Assembly: GCA_900708905.1 (NCBI GenBank)
Contig: CAADRB010000040.1
Span: 333,576 to 397,575 of the forward strand
Source: Hymenolepis diminuta
Taxonomy: Eukaryota > Platyhelminthes > Cestoda > Cyclophyllidea > Hymenolepididae
Length of the DNA: 64,000 nucleotides
Direction of reading: 5' to 3'
Positions 1 through 11,785 of the stretch are shown here, in pieces; the stretch's first letter is position 1, and every line of letters starts with the position of its first letter. A program made the position numbers and the translations under genes. The notes under the pieces are model-generated. The model was not told the origin of the DNA. It saw only the letters and a program-made list of their open reading frames with translations, and made no database searches.

Positions 1-3000
1 GGCCACAGCTCCCGTAGCAGATTGGGTCGCCTTGGGATCGGACCTCCTGGAATCACCTGGGTTTGGTTCCTCTTTTTCTCCATCACTATCCTCACCAGAC
101 CCGGCGGAAATTTGATTAAGAGTGAAGAGAGTGAGGGATTCCAGGGCTGTGTTTAGGAGGGCATAGATGTCTACATTGGGATTTGCGAGAAAAGTAGTCG
201 CGCAGCGTTGAACCAGGCGGACACAAAGACGATAGAGGTCTTCAACCACATATGGCTGCTCTGCTAAAGAGCCAGACAACGAATTCAGTGTTGGTGGAGC
301 TAGGGTCTACAATAAATTGAACATAATTTATAATTTAAACTTAGATTATGGTTGTATTAACGGGATAGAAACACGAATGTTACCTCAAAGAGACTGACAA
401 GACCATGTCGGCATTCAGGAAGATCACCGAAGACGTCAGTTAAAACTCCAGTGAGGTAGAGGAAACAGGAATGTTGATCTTGTTGATAGGATTGTACAAG
501 CTGCAAGAAAAGAATAGCAAAAATACTAATTACAGGAGAGTTTTGCATGGCAGAACCATCCAATAAATAGACTATTTGTCCCAGATATGGGAGTAAATAT
601 ATTCCTGCGTTACGAATTTATAAACTGGGACCATTTGAACTAAAAATGAATGGTTTGAAAATAACATTTATTAATATTTCCTTAATTTTATCTGTAATGT
701 TAATATGGCATTAAAAAATTTCCACTAGAATATACTAACGAACGGCTCCGTAACTCCATCACCCAATCCTTCAAACTTGGTCAATTAAGATGTAAGCTTT
801 CTTCTGCAATCAGAAGAATTTGAACTGGATGAGATGAAGAAAATACTAATGAATACAAGATTAGCCCTTGAAAATCAGCTGCAAAAACTAAGCTCCAAAC
901 GAAAGCTAACAAAATCCCAAGATTTGAAATTTAAAGGATAGAGACCGCAACCGCAATTGGAGCTTTATAGAAATTCTTGTATCAAGAATGAAATCCTACA
1001 ATTTGTATTAACGCTATGTATCTCATATCAAAATCGCATTTTAGACGTGACAGTGTGTTTATTAGTACTATAACTCCTGAGTTCATAAGCCATTCATCTT
1101 CAACAGAAAGATTTTATCACGACAAAAGGCTCACGTTAGATGAAATTTTGCAGCCAAATATTAAACAATACCCTAAATCCCACACAAGGATAAACAAATG
1201 TAGATATCTCACGCTGACGCATAACGATTCGTAAAACGAAATGCGTCAACGTATATTACACCGTTCTGTGATTATACGTCACCTCGGATAACAATTATTC
1301 AATTCTGTTATTCACGGTCTTTACCGCATTCCTTGTTAACGCATTACTGTTATCGCCCATGACAGTGCAAAAACTTGTACAAGTTTTAATTATGGATCAA
1401 GGAAATGCAGATGATAAAGTCAGGAGATCAAAAGTCTTAAATATGGAAGCATCAAATTGTGAGATATTTCATAGGGAGTACAGTTTACTTTTTAATGACC
1501 TAATATTCAAATTTCATGAATTGACAACTACATTTATGAGATAATGTTCACGATTCTTGTAGCTTACGGACTATTTGATTCAGTTCCGTGATTGACAATC
1601 CCATCTAGATTTATTTGTACCATGCTGCAGCCGAAAACGGGTATATTAGACTAACGACGATCATTGTAAATTTTATTTGCTGATCTCTTATTACGGTTTT
1701 CTTGCCCACCTATTTTCTTTTCATTAATTTATACATAGAGACTGAATATGTTCACTTTCAGCTATTTCCCCCGAATTTAGAGACTGTCTTCTTATTGGAT
1801 AATAGATGAGGGTAAGCCTCAGCTAATTCAGATTTTCATTCGTTGATGGAACTTTGTGAACCTAATAGTATCAAGCATCAACCAAATATTCCAACTATTT
1901 GATGACTCAAGAAGCTTTGCTCTAGAAGTTCAGATTTATAAATTATTGCAACCAGTCATTTTCAGCGATGCATAGCTTCAAAGTACTTAAAATCTTCAAT
2001 TGTTGTGCAATGAAATCTATGTTCTAAAATCTTTATTATTAAGTAGGCCTATTCATCAAGACAAATCGATAAAAAAAACCAAACTATAACTAGTTTAAAC
2101 TTCTGTAAATCGCAGATCAAAACAGACCTTATTGGCAATGTCGGGGAGAACATCTCGAAGATTGACAGAGAAGGTTCGCACAACAAATCGAATGACCCGA
2201 CAACATCGTTCCATAACATGATTCTTGCTGCTGTACACCTCCAGGCACCTCGATAGAACTGGCCAAACCATGGAAATAAAGACATTCAAGCATCCATTCA
2301 AACAGGTCTGAGCCGATTCGCTCAGACTATCCACTTCAGCTTGTCGGTGTTGGTCCCCTTCACTGCTGTTGGAAGTACTATTCATCCTACTTCGCCGATA
2401 AGCATCATCAAGGCGGGGGAGAAATATTGGTGTTATGCGAAAGACTGCCGCTATAAGATCCAACCAAATGGCGGGGTCGGTGTTCTTGTCCTTGAGTTTG
2501 ATTGGCTGGTTCTGTTCCATCAGCTTGTTGATGCACTGGATATTGACTGAGAGTAGCTGAGCAAGACGTTCAGGAAGTGCCAATCTAGCTGGTCTAGGAT
2601 CGATACCGTCCCTAGGTAGGTAGGCGATAGTGGTCATTAAAGCTCGAGTGACTCCTTCGTAGAATGTCTGCGCCTCAGTGTTAGGGACGCGAGCAAAAAG
2701 TGGAATGGTGTAGGTCACTCGGTAAATTAAGTCATTCCATTGCTCGTCGATAATGCCATCGCAAGGAGTGCAATCCTTATCGGAAGAAGCTCTTCGAGCT
2801 CGACAGGATTGACACAGCTTTCCTAGTGCTGCAAGAGCTTCGCAAACGACCTGTTTCTGGCCACGCTGAAAGATTTAAAAGTATTGTATTATATTATAGT
2901 ATTATATTGTAAGTCCCATAAATGATAAAGGGAAGAAGATCAGAATGATAGTGAGAGTAAAGTCGATGTCTCAGTGTCTTACTTCATTTGTTTTTCTAGA

Positions 3001-6000
3001 TTCTGGCTGTTTAATATATACCTAATAGGAAATCCACTTTCTAAAATTCATGATTCGTCACTTGAATTACGAGTCGTATTCTAGTTCACAATATCCGATG
3101 CTTAAATGTGACGATCATTCTTGTAAATTCAAATTTTACTTTACCTTAAAAAGGTTAAGAAACCATGGTGACTTATAATGACCTTAACGTTGCATAGCTG
3201 AGATAGTACTGGCATATTCATTTTACTGGAAAATCCTTAGATTATGTTCACCTAGTTCCCGCATATTGAGCTTTACTCTGGTCTACCTAATCACTTCTGG
3301 AGTTGAATACCTGTAAGATAATCGTTATTCTATTCACATCATTAGCCTTTGATGAGGTTCGTGGGAGCTCGAACAGTGATAGCTTAGCAAAATTTCGCTA
3401 TCCTGCTCCTTCCTATCGTTCTGAATACACTCAACCACTTAAAGCAGTGTACCAAAGCTGATAGTTCATGAAAGCAATAGTGCTTTATATTATGCATTTA
3501 GCAGAAAATGCGAACATTTTACCACCGTAATATATGAAAAGTAAGCTATGATAATCCTCAAGGTGTCATTATCTTGTTAGAAGTGGTTCTTGACACCTCT
3601 GACGGTCATTCCAAGTGACCGCCTTGATTCTAGCAATACACCAAACCTGAGATCATGAATAGAAGAGGTTATAAGAATTAAGGGTTGAGAACACTTGAAC
3701 TAGTCTATCTAGAGATAGCTTCAATCTGACTGATCATAGCAGCTAATCCCCATGATCACTATTTTGATAATCCAACTTCAGATATATGCATATTTTCATT
3801 CATATATGCATCATTCTTATTTCTGGGACTGTGCACGCTCAGTCTTTATTGTTCATAGTGACATAGTTTCCTTACTCCATATAGGGAACTACCGAATCAC
3901 CTGACAAATAAATTTTCTTCATACATTCATACAGACAGTACCATGCAATACACTTGAATATCAGAGGAAGATAAGTATTTAGCTGGGGAATTCTGATGAT
4001 ATAATTGCGATCGAGAACTAACTATAAAGATTAAAAACATAGTTTAAATTGTATGCACTACTTAGACTGCTGCGGTTTGCATATGAATACTCAACATAAA
4101 TAAAATCAAGTGTGCATCTTACTTCGAAATTAGACTCAGTCAGATCAGCCGCACTCTCAATGATTTGAATGAGCTGTTCCACAATCTGTCGTCGAATTTC
4201 AGGATGAACGACAATCCACACGGCAAGTTCACTAAAGAGAATACATATAACCTCTTGCATCGAAGGTGATGGTTTAGAGGCTAGGCAGGGGAGAACGAAG
4301 GAGGTGATGAGGGAGGCAATGTGACCTTCAGGATCGTGGAAGGAGAGACGCCTTGCCAATGTGGTCATCATGAAAAGACAAGCTTCGGCTTCGCGTAAGA
4401 GGTGTGAAGCGTTACCTGCGTTGTTCATCTCCTGCAACTGCATAATTCGATTGAAGAGCTGCAGACGAGAAAAAGGAGAAAATTGGAATTAGAAACATGA
4501 TTAAAACTCTGAAGGTGAAAAAACTTATAACATTCAAATAAGTCCAGAGTTCAAACAACTTCGAGATATAAATCGAAAAGCCACGCATTCTACCCAGTCT
4601 AAGTAGAATACCTTACAGTAAATTCGGAAATAAACGCGCTTGTACATACATAGAAAAATAATTCGATTCACCTTAGCGAAACAGAGTTTTCGATGTTGTA
4701 AAATGAACTTAAAAAGAGCAATAATTATTACTAACCATTTGGATGTCAAATGAGGGAAAAGCAGAAACTTTCAAAGCTACTGAAGAGAAGAGGGAGCTTC
4801 AGAAGACTATTTAATGTATATCATTGAAAATCTAGCAGGTATAGTTACTTCAGTTTTTTAGCGTGCTATTAGATAACACCAAGTAGTTATTCGATTAAAT
4901 ATTTTAAAACTAGCAACTATCATATATATGTGGAAACAATTTTGTTATGAAAGAGCAGAAATGAAATAGCAAAAGTCATAAATATTAAATCGCGTTTGAC
5001 CGATAATTATGTGATTTAGATCTTTCAAGATTGACCTTTGGGAGGAGAAGGGGATTTATTAAACGGACACCATTCTCGTTCCCGGACAAATACACTTTAG
5101 CATGCACATGTGGGAAATAGTATAAATAAATGCTACGCATTTTCGTTTTCATAAAATATTTTAGTAAGCTACAAAAACATGGCAATCAGTCCAAATAGAA
5201 AACTACCACATAGGGAAAAATTTAAAACAAACAAATGACAGAATTTAGAAAAGTACAAGAATATAAAAGTGAATTACGCATCCGGCTAACAGATTTACTT
5301 GTACGAATGACTACGCACCAAGTATTATACAGAATATGTGAACTTCACTACCGTAATTATCAAGTCAGTGTGATCAAGTGTTTGATTACGCCAATTATGC
5401 GTCCTTATAATTTTCATCTTTTGTCTGGTTCTCCTGATTTTCGGGAACATACCGCTCTCAATGTCAATTCCTAGGGATGACGAGCTACCAGCAGAAAGAT
5501 AATAAGTTTCCTTCGGATAATCATGATTTCCACTTTTACCACATATTATTTCTCATTGGATTTAAATAATATATTTAATCAAAACAGTAAAAAGGGTATG
5601 GAGCTAAACGGAAATTTGTACAGCTGTCAAGATTGAATTGATGGATTTAAGATATGATCTGCATTCCCTTAAATCTATCTATTTACCTTTATTTGTAACC
5701 GCTTGTATAGAATGACTTATTCAATCCCTACAAAAGAGAATAGTAAGTGAATAAGTTCACCTATCAACACACAACGTTAATATTCAATACAATGTACTAG
5801 ATATCATATGGGATCTGAATGACTATTTTGCTTTTGTGGTTTCAGCAAAGGAGATAAAAGAGAACGAGGCAAAAGTTCGAGCTTAGCTGAGGCGAAATCT
5901 GAAAATGCTCAATGTCACTAAATTTAATTCTGACAGCTGCAAATTTAGCTGTCCAATTCGAACGCTGCATTATAGCAGCGTATTTGATGCTTTAAAATGA

Positions 6001-9000
6001 AGCGCGCAAATTAAGACCCAGAAATGCTACTGCTAATATAACTCATTCTTGGCAAGTTACCTCCAAAGAATTTGAACATATACTGATAAATACTTATCGA
6101 TACTTATTCTAGCTTTTTAAAGTATTTTATCAAAAGCCACATAAATAATTCAATATACGACCATAATCTAATGTTCATCAGAAGACGAGGTCGTGATTTA
6201 TATGCTTACCAATACTGCTTCAAATAAAAACGTGCACGGCTGATAAGTCAGAGGCCTACAAATTCACATCTAATTACCTGAGTGGCCAACCGCATTGGCT
6301 AAATCCGATCAGTAGGGTAGAATATGAATCTGATATTAAAGCTCTAGGATGCTTTTTTATTCAAGTCAGTTGCTGTTAGCACCTCACTTAACAACTTTTT
6401 TAAATGTATGAGATTACTGGGCGATTCAGAGCCTTCAAGCTTTACCGATAAACTTACACACCTCAAGGCTTATTCCAACCCGATATTCCTTATGTGAGGC
6501 TATTCTTAACTTAAAAAATTTAAAAGACAATCGCTATTATCATTTATTTAAAAATAAATTATACTTTTCCAATTATTACACTAGTTATTCACGTAAGCCA
6601 TTTAATTAGTTTGGGCTGAAACCCGAAAATGAAAAAAGTGGGAATAAAATCACGAAACGAAAGTATGGTCTTTTTAATAAAAGAGCTAATTAGGAAGTAG
6701 AAATACAAGCACTAGATGGAAAAAAGACCCTAAAGGCTTTATGTACTCAAAAAGAAACAAGTTATGAATAAAAGCTGACGTCTGTCGGAAAGCAAGTCAA
6801 CTATCTGTGTTAGTGAATCACAGCCTAATCTGCAGGTCAATCAACCCTGAACGCTACAGACATAAAAAAGCCACAGCATATTGAGCGGGAATATTCCAGA
6901 GAGAAATCTAAGTCTTATAACGAAATCAATCACTTAAGTAAAAAGTGGAATATCTGACGAATACACCATTCTGAAGACTCTTCACCCCCCTTTATCCACC
7001 ACTTCTAACTGGTAAATCCTCTACCGTCCTTCAACTCTATATACTGTACTATTCTGCTTTGACATAGGTAATAATTATAAATCAAACAGGAAAGATCCGA
7101 GAGAAGAGCCCCACTAAAATTGCTCATTATTTCCTCTCATTTCACATAACAATGGAATGTTGTTAATTTAAATCACAAATTAAATAGAATGACGCTAAAA
7201 CACAACAATCTAAAAATATAACATACTAAAACAGTAAAAAAATGCACTAGAACAAACGGATCATCCTAAGTGAGCCAACGGCTAAGAGATAATAGTACAA
7301 CCTTTCAATAGAATAATAGTAAACACGAATAGAAATTTTATTTGACTACTAACCAACATACCTCACCGAAAACGACATCAGCACCGACCAAATCCACAAT
7401 AGTACTCATTATGGTGTAAACGTCCTCCCGAAATTCCCGAACCTCATCAGCCGTTTCCAGATCATCCGAGTCGTTGACACAAAGTCGAGTGAGGACAAAC
7501 ACTACACGAGTAAAGTAGGAATTGATTAGGATTCGTGGATTCAGCTCTCCAGCAGGAGGGTTGTCCCCAGAGATTCTCTTATGTTCACTATTGTAATGAT
7601 AACCGTTCTTAAATAGAAAAACAGATTTATAAGTCAGTATGGCTCAGAGTGAAGAAGGGAGCAAGAAAGCAATACTACTTAAACTCACTTCAACGGCATT
7701 TTCTGCAAGGCAATCGAGAGCTTGGAATGTCTGTCTGACGCTTTGGATGCAGCAAACAGGGCGAGGAGCTTCTAGGACGGAAATGAGGCAATCCAGAGTT
7801 TGTAAATCGCCAGGTGCTCCCGAGCCGGGTGCAGTCGGCTTTTTAACTAAGGCATTACGCACTGTGTTTGTTAACTCAGCAAAGATTACACCAATAAGAG
7901 AGGCACGTTTTACGAATCCCTCAGCAACGGATTCATCCATAGTTTTGGTAGCTTGAACACAGCATCTCTGGAAGACTTCTTGAAGGGCGTAAATATTGGC
8001 TTGAAGAACGCTCAACATCTCACAGTGATAACCGGTGGTAGTCTATAAGTAAAAAAAGCACCGCTTTATAGTTTACAAGACAGAACCAAGAATTCATGGT
8101 CAAATTTTAAACAAATTACTCACTGGACAATAAGTGACCAGACTAACGATCCAATCGCTGGCGTCCTCACAAGTTTCTTCCGGGCAAGAATCGGAGTGCT
8201 GAAGGACATAGAAGGCGCCCTCTAGAAGTTCTGCCCGAACGTCAGATTCGGTCATAATCCCACTATGATCCCACCATGAGGTAAGGCACTTGAAAATTTT
8301 CGACAAAATCAGGGGATCAGCATCCTTCATTTTGAACACCTGTGAAGAGTTGAAAGATTATTGAAGACTCAGGGACTACCAAAAAGTCTGAAACGAGATT
8401 TTTATGCTGTTCTAGATCAGCCTTTAAAGCATGCCTTCGATTTAGTCCAAGACGAAGAGTTTTTGAGTTCATTTCTTCCGCAATAAATCTCAATATATCG
8501 AGTAAATACAGTGATGAAACATCATTCGATGATAATCTAAGAGAAATGACGACTTTACAATACCAAAACCTACGAATTAACAATGTCTGTAATGCCATCT
8601 TTCCAGTGAACCATCTGGCAATATAAATCAGCAAGAGCCAAACAAAGCTGATTCGTGATCGATTTTGGCGTTTCTTTTGTAATCTTTTTTACATGATTCA
8701 ACAGAGAATCTTTTAACCCCTAAGCTCAATAATATCTTACATCTAACGAAACTTACTTCATGAGAGCTGGGAGGGAGTTCAGCAAAATACATTTGAATCT
8801 TGATAAAATATTACATCAATCAGAAAAAATACCTTAATGCGAATAGTTTGGGCACCAAAATAGCTAGAATTTAAATCTCGATTTAGATAAAGTAATTTAT
8901 CGGCTATTTCCCAAGCGTAAACCTAAAAAGTTAGAGACCGAAATTTGTTACCGATTTTTGAAATTCACAAAGCCATTTGGATGCCCCCTCTTTAACAGAA

Positions 9001-9062
9001 TTCTCGGGATTTACGTATAATGCATCAATGGCTTGTAATGCTGTTTCAAGAGTGGGTTCCAT
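1..9062 (-). CDS. TNPO3: Transportin-3 (importin-beta family nuclear import receptor), 3' end off the window
   Basis: Nuclear import receptor whose known animal cargo is SR-rich splicing factors; it would bind RanGTP and shuttle through nuclear pores. Twelve exons read on the minus strand: 9062-8952, 8922-8833, 8798-8757, 8719-8574, 8536-8380, 8339-8124, 8042-7689, 7607-7362, 4458-4123, 2865-2128, 500-384 and 306-1. All junctions are GT-AG and in phase, giving about 953 residues before the left edge (human protein 923 in total, so this one is longer). Diagnostic matches to TNPO3 include VYAWEIADKLL near residue 38, LRLGLNRRHALKADL near 160, the MERCCRVIRFVVR block in exon 10 and QDQHSCFLYLTGVL in exon 11. 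The start ATG at 9062 gives MEPTLETALQAIDALYVNP, which matches the family N-terminus. A long acidic/Ser stretch follows residue 915. Introns 1-5 are 29-40 nt, later ones up to 2.9 kb. Importin-13 is the nearest alternative and fits less well. Confidence 0.93.
501..2127 (-). other. TNPO3 intron 10 (1.6 kb)
   Basis: Intron between the long exon 10 and exon 11. The donor is GTCTGT and the acceptor is a pyrimidine tract ending in TTGCAG. It carries one member of a dispersed repeat family (741-1000); nothing else is recognised in it. Confidence 0.8.
741..1000 (+). repeat. Dispersed repeat family R, copy 1
   Basis: Aligns in the same orientation with 41205-41470. Shared blocks include a GAATTTGAA-TGGA-GAGAT stretch, GAAAATCAGC, CTAAGCTC and GGATAGAGACCGCAACCGCA against GGATAAAGAGACCCTAACCGCA. 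No coding frame is evident. The class of element (SINE, non-LTR tail or other) cannot be told from two diverged copies. Confidence 0.55.
2866..4122 (-). other. TNPO3 intron 9 (1.26 kb)
   Basis: Intron with donor GTAAGATG and acceptor CTTTCAG. AT-rich; I see no gene or repeat in it. Confidence 0.8.
4459..7361 (-). other. TNPO3 intron 8 (2.9 kb)
   Basis: The longest intron of the gene, with donor GTATGTTGG and acceptor CGTCTGCAG. Small open frames on both strands show no family resemblance. I recognise nothing functional in it. Confidence 0.8.
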
Positions 9063-9871
9063 AACAGATATGACGGTGCCGTAAAAAATATCAATCCGCC
9101 GTGAAATTTCAATTGGCTAGTTTGAATTAGGGGATTAGTTGCAAATTAAATTATTTCAAGGTAATCTCACGTAATGAAGAAGAGGCTATCAAGTTTATTA
9201 ATTCAGCTATTATTATCAAATCCATAATTCGATTATTTAAGTTAATGGGAATTTAACAATGTTTTGCTACATAGAAAACATTCGGGAATGCTTCCGATTG
9301 AACTCGAGTTGGAAAAGTGCACACGTTCAAATACCAATTCATGATAGTTGGTAGAGTGGAAGATAACTTAAATCCTGCCTTATGTAAACCGAACTTTTCG
9401 AAGTTATTTGTCTTCCGACAATAACTCCTATGATTCTATTTTATGTAATTCATGTATGAAACCGTGTAAATTTTATAATGTTTATTACACCGATTCAACT
9501 ATTATGTTTTATTTGAACGAATCGCTTATTCATATTTGTATTGATTATTATGTCGAATGTTGTCCGTATAATTTTACTTATACTTTCGAATTCCTACTAA
9601 TATGATCTGCTCATCTAGTAAGTAATAAAGACAATTAGGTTCTGCAATTAATTGCACTAGCGAAAAATTGCAAACAGGGCAGACCCAAATATCAAAATCG
9701 CATTTTCACAACATAAAGTAAATTGAATTCACGCTTTTAACAGGGTGTAAGGGAATTATTAATGGCTTCAAGCAAGAGTTTCAAAAAGTTGTCCAGGTGG
9801 AAAATTGTCTCGAGGATTCAGTAAGTTTAATATTCCTATTCTAGAACATTTCAAACAGAATCACTATTATA
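9063..9871. other. TNPO3 5' flank and spacer
   Basis: Holds the 5' untranslated region and promoter of the transportin gene. No TATA box or other promoter element stands out. No gene is seen. Confidence 0.5.
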
Positions 9872-10316
9872 CTGAAAGATGACTCCCTATATATTTCCAG
9901 AATTACTCTTTATTTACATTCTTATAACAATACTGCGGTTTTTCGTCTGCGAAGTCGCAATGACGTCATATATCCCGATGACGCAAAACCCCTATTCGTC
10001 ATTTTTAAATGCGCCTATCGATTCCCCCTTTTTGTAACCACTTCGTTTTACTTGAAAATACATTTGCACTCATGTTCTTGCGCGGCCTCACCCAAGTGAT
10101 TCATAAAATCGTCTTTGTTTTTCCACTCAAAACATAACCCACGCGTGTCAGTAATCGGGTCCTATGTTTCCCTCTTATCACTACTCTTCCTCAAGGCTCT
10201 CTTCTCTCTCTTATTCGCCTTAATCCTCGTTATGGCTTTCTTAGATACATTCTGATCTAGCCGACTCTTGGTTTTCTGCTTCACAATTGTTGCTGGCTCT
10301 TACTCATACAACTACT
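9872..10316 (+). mobile_element. LTR of a CsRn1-type Ty3/gypsy element, copy A
   Basis: About 445 bp, the most diverged of three long copies (others at 33474-33929 and 54386-54849, reverse orientation). It shares the order: AATTAC-TTTATT block, TGACGTCA-like box, CCAAGTGATTCATAAAA core near 10091, a CT-rich tract, TTCTGCTTCACAATTGTTG near 10277, then AATTGG just past the end. Family assignment rests on the tRNA-Trp-like primer site of copy D at 53987. Start and end are approximate. Confidence 0.65.
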
Positions 10317-10400
10317 AATTGGTGGCTGTTGTTGCTGTTGTTGTTTGTTAGCTGCCAACCGTTAGTTGTTAACCCCAACAAGATTGACTACTACTATTTT
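10317..10400 (+). mobile_element. Leader remnant following LTR copy A
   Basis: The sequence after the LTR (AATTGGTGGC, then GTTAGCTGCCAACCGTTAGT) resembles the sequence after copy B (TTGTTGGCTGCAAACCATTG). The homology therefore runs past the LTR end, so this is LTR plus a little leader, not a clean solo LTR. Confidence 0.45.
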
Positions 10401-11486
10401 GTACTTATTAGTATATACTTTCATCTATCCTTCATCAGCTCATCGATTTCATTAGATTTCAGAAAATAAACTACTGCCGATTATAACAATTTTTAAGTCA
10501 TTTATTTTTACCTCTGCAAGTTTAATTTTTACCTGCTATTTGGGTAAAATTATTCAGCTGCAAATGCTGCGGTATGTAGCGATTTGCCAATTCGTATGAA
10601 TTATTGATTTGATTGACCTAATTGTCGTAGATCTGAAATTTATTTGAATTACGGTATATTTTCATACGTATTTCTGTTTGAAACATGAAATTGAGGAGAT
10701 TCTTCGCGAACTTCTCAGATTTTTCTTGATTGTGCGGTGGCGGCAGAAGAGGCAGTGCTGAAAATACTGCTGCTGCTACTGGAAGGGTGAAGAGAGGAAG
10801 TAGGAGACAAAAGAGCAGGATTAAAGAGGAAGCATGGACAGAATTTGATGAAAGAGAGCAGAAAGCTACAGGGAGAGGAGGGCTGGAGGAAGAAAGGAAG
10901 GTGGCACAGAACAACGAGGAGGTGCAGATAGGTGTTAAAAATATCAGGATTAAGGTGAGAAAGGAGGTAGGTTTTAGTGAAAAAGTATACCTTAATGATG
11001 GCAAGTTGTAATCCGCTTTTCTCTGTAGGATACTGTAACCGACTCTTTAATTCAGTAAGACATTACACTAGTTACAAACACGACCCGACAACACCATAAT
11101 ACAAAACGTTTGCGTATCGATAGGTCGATTTATATTATGCACCATTTTCAACCATAATGTAAGTAAATTCGTTCGAATATAAGGGAATTAAAAGTTGATA
11201 AACAAAGAATTTTGTATATAAGAATCACTTTGGGAAAAATATTATTTTCATATATGTAACATGTCACTTGAAAATTTCGATTCTGGCCGTGGAATACTTG
11301 CATTAAATCAGATTTGCAAGCGTTTAGGGAAGTACAATTAGCGCATGTTATGTGGCAGTGCTTGAAGCAATAACCACAGAGATTAGATTCCGAGCTTTGC
11401 GAGCTATTTAGGAGGCAGCGTTTGGTGCGTTTGCTTGTGATTGATAATGGTGGTGGTAGTAATGGCACAGCTGAGGCGCAGACTGC
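10401..11486. other. Spacer with a purine-rich tract
   Basis: From about 10770 to 10980 the plus strand is strongly purine-biased, which opens a 93-codon frame on plus (10730-11011) and a 128-codon frame on minus. Neither shows a recognisable domain and both have the residue bias expected of low-complexity DNA. A block near 10967 (GTAGGTTTTAGTGAAAAAGT) recurs in diverged form near 11865 (GTAGGTTTTAATGATAGGAT), so the region may be an old repeat. Confidence 0.4.
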
Positions 11487-11785
11487 TATAACGAAACCAA
11501 CTAGGAGTTCGGGTAGTAATCTAGCAGAGCCAACAATCTACAAAACTCGGTAATATAGCAACTTAACACAGAAGCTAATAAACCACGGCAGATAAGAAGG
11601 CACGTTATAGTCAACACGCGTGTATTAACGAAACTCACTCTCAGTCGATATCAGCTTAAACAAATAAGAATTATTATCAAGTGTCTTCTATCGGTAGGGA
11701 AATAAGGAAAGAAATTACATTTTTATTCATAGAAATATTGGGAGCGGGGGAAAATAATTATCATTTCTTCTAACACAAACAGAGA
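11487..11785 (+). repeat. Dispersed repeat S, copy 1 (complete)
   Basis: Matches 56090-56355 almost base for base at both ends: CTATAACGAAACCAACTAGG with CTATAACGTAACCAACTAGG on the left, and GAAATATTGGGAG followed by AAAATAATTATCATTTCTTC on the right. In this copy the middle of about 196 bp is present; in the other copy it is replaced by N. Confidence 0.8.

Noticed and set aside
7639..7956. 105-codon plus-strand frame
   Set aside because: Antisense shadow of transportin-3 exon 7.
10618..11011. Opposed long frames of 93 and 128 codons
   Set aside because: They mirror each other over a purine-rich tract; residue composition follows base bias and no domain is visible.
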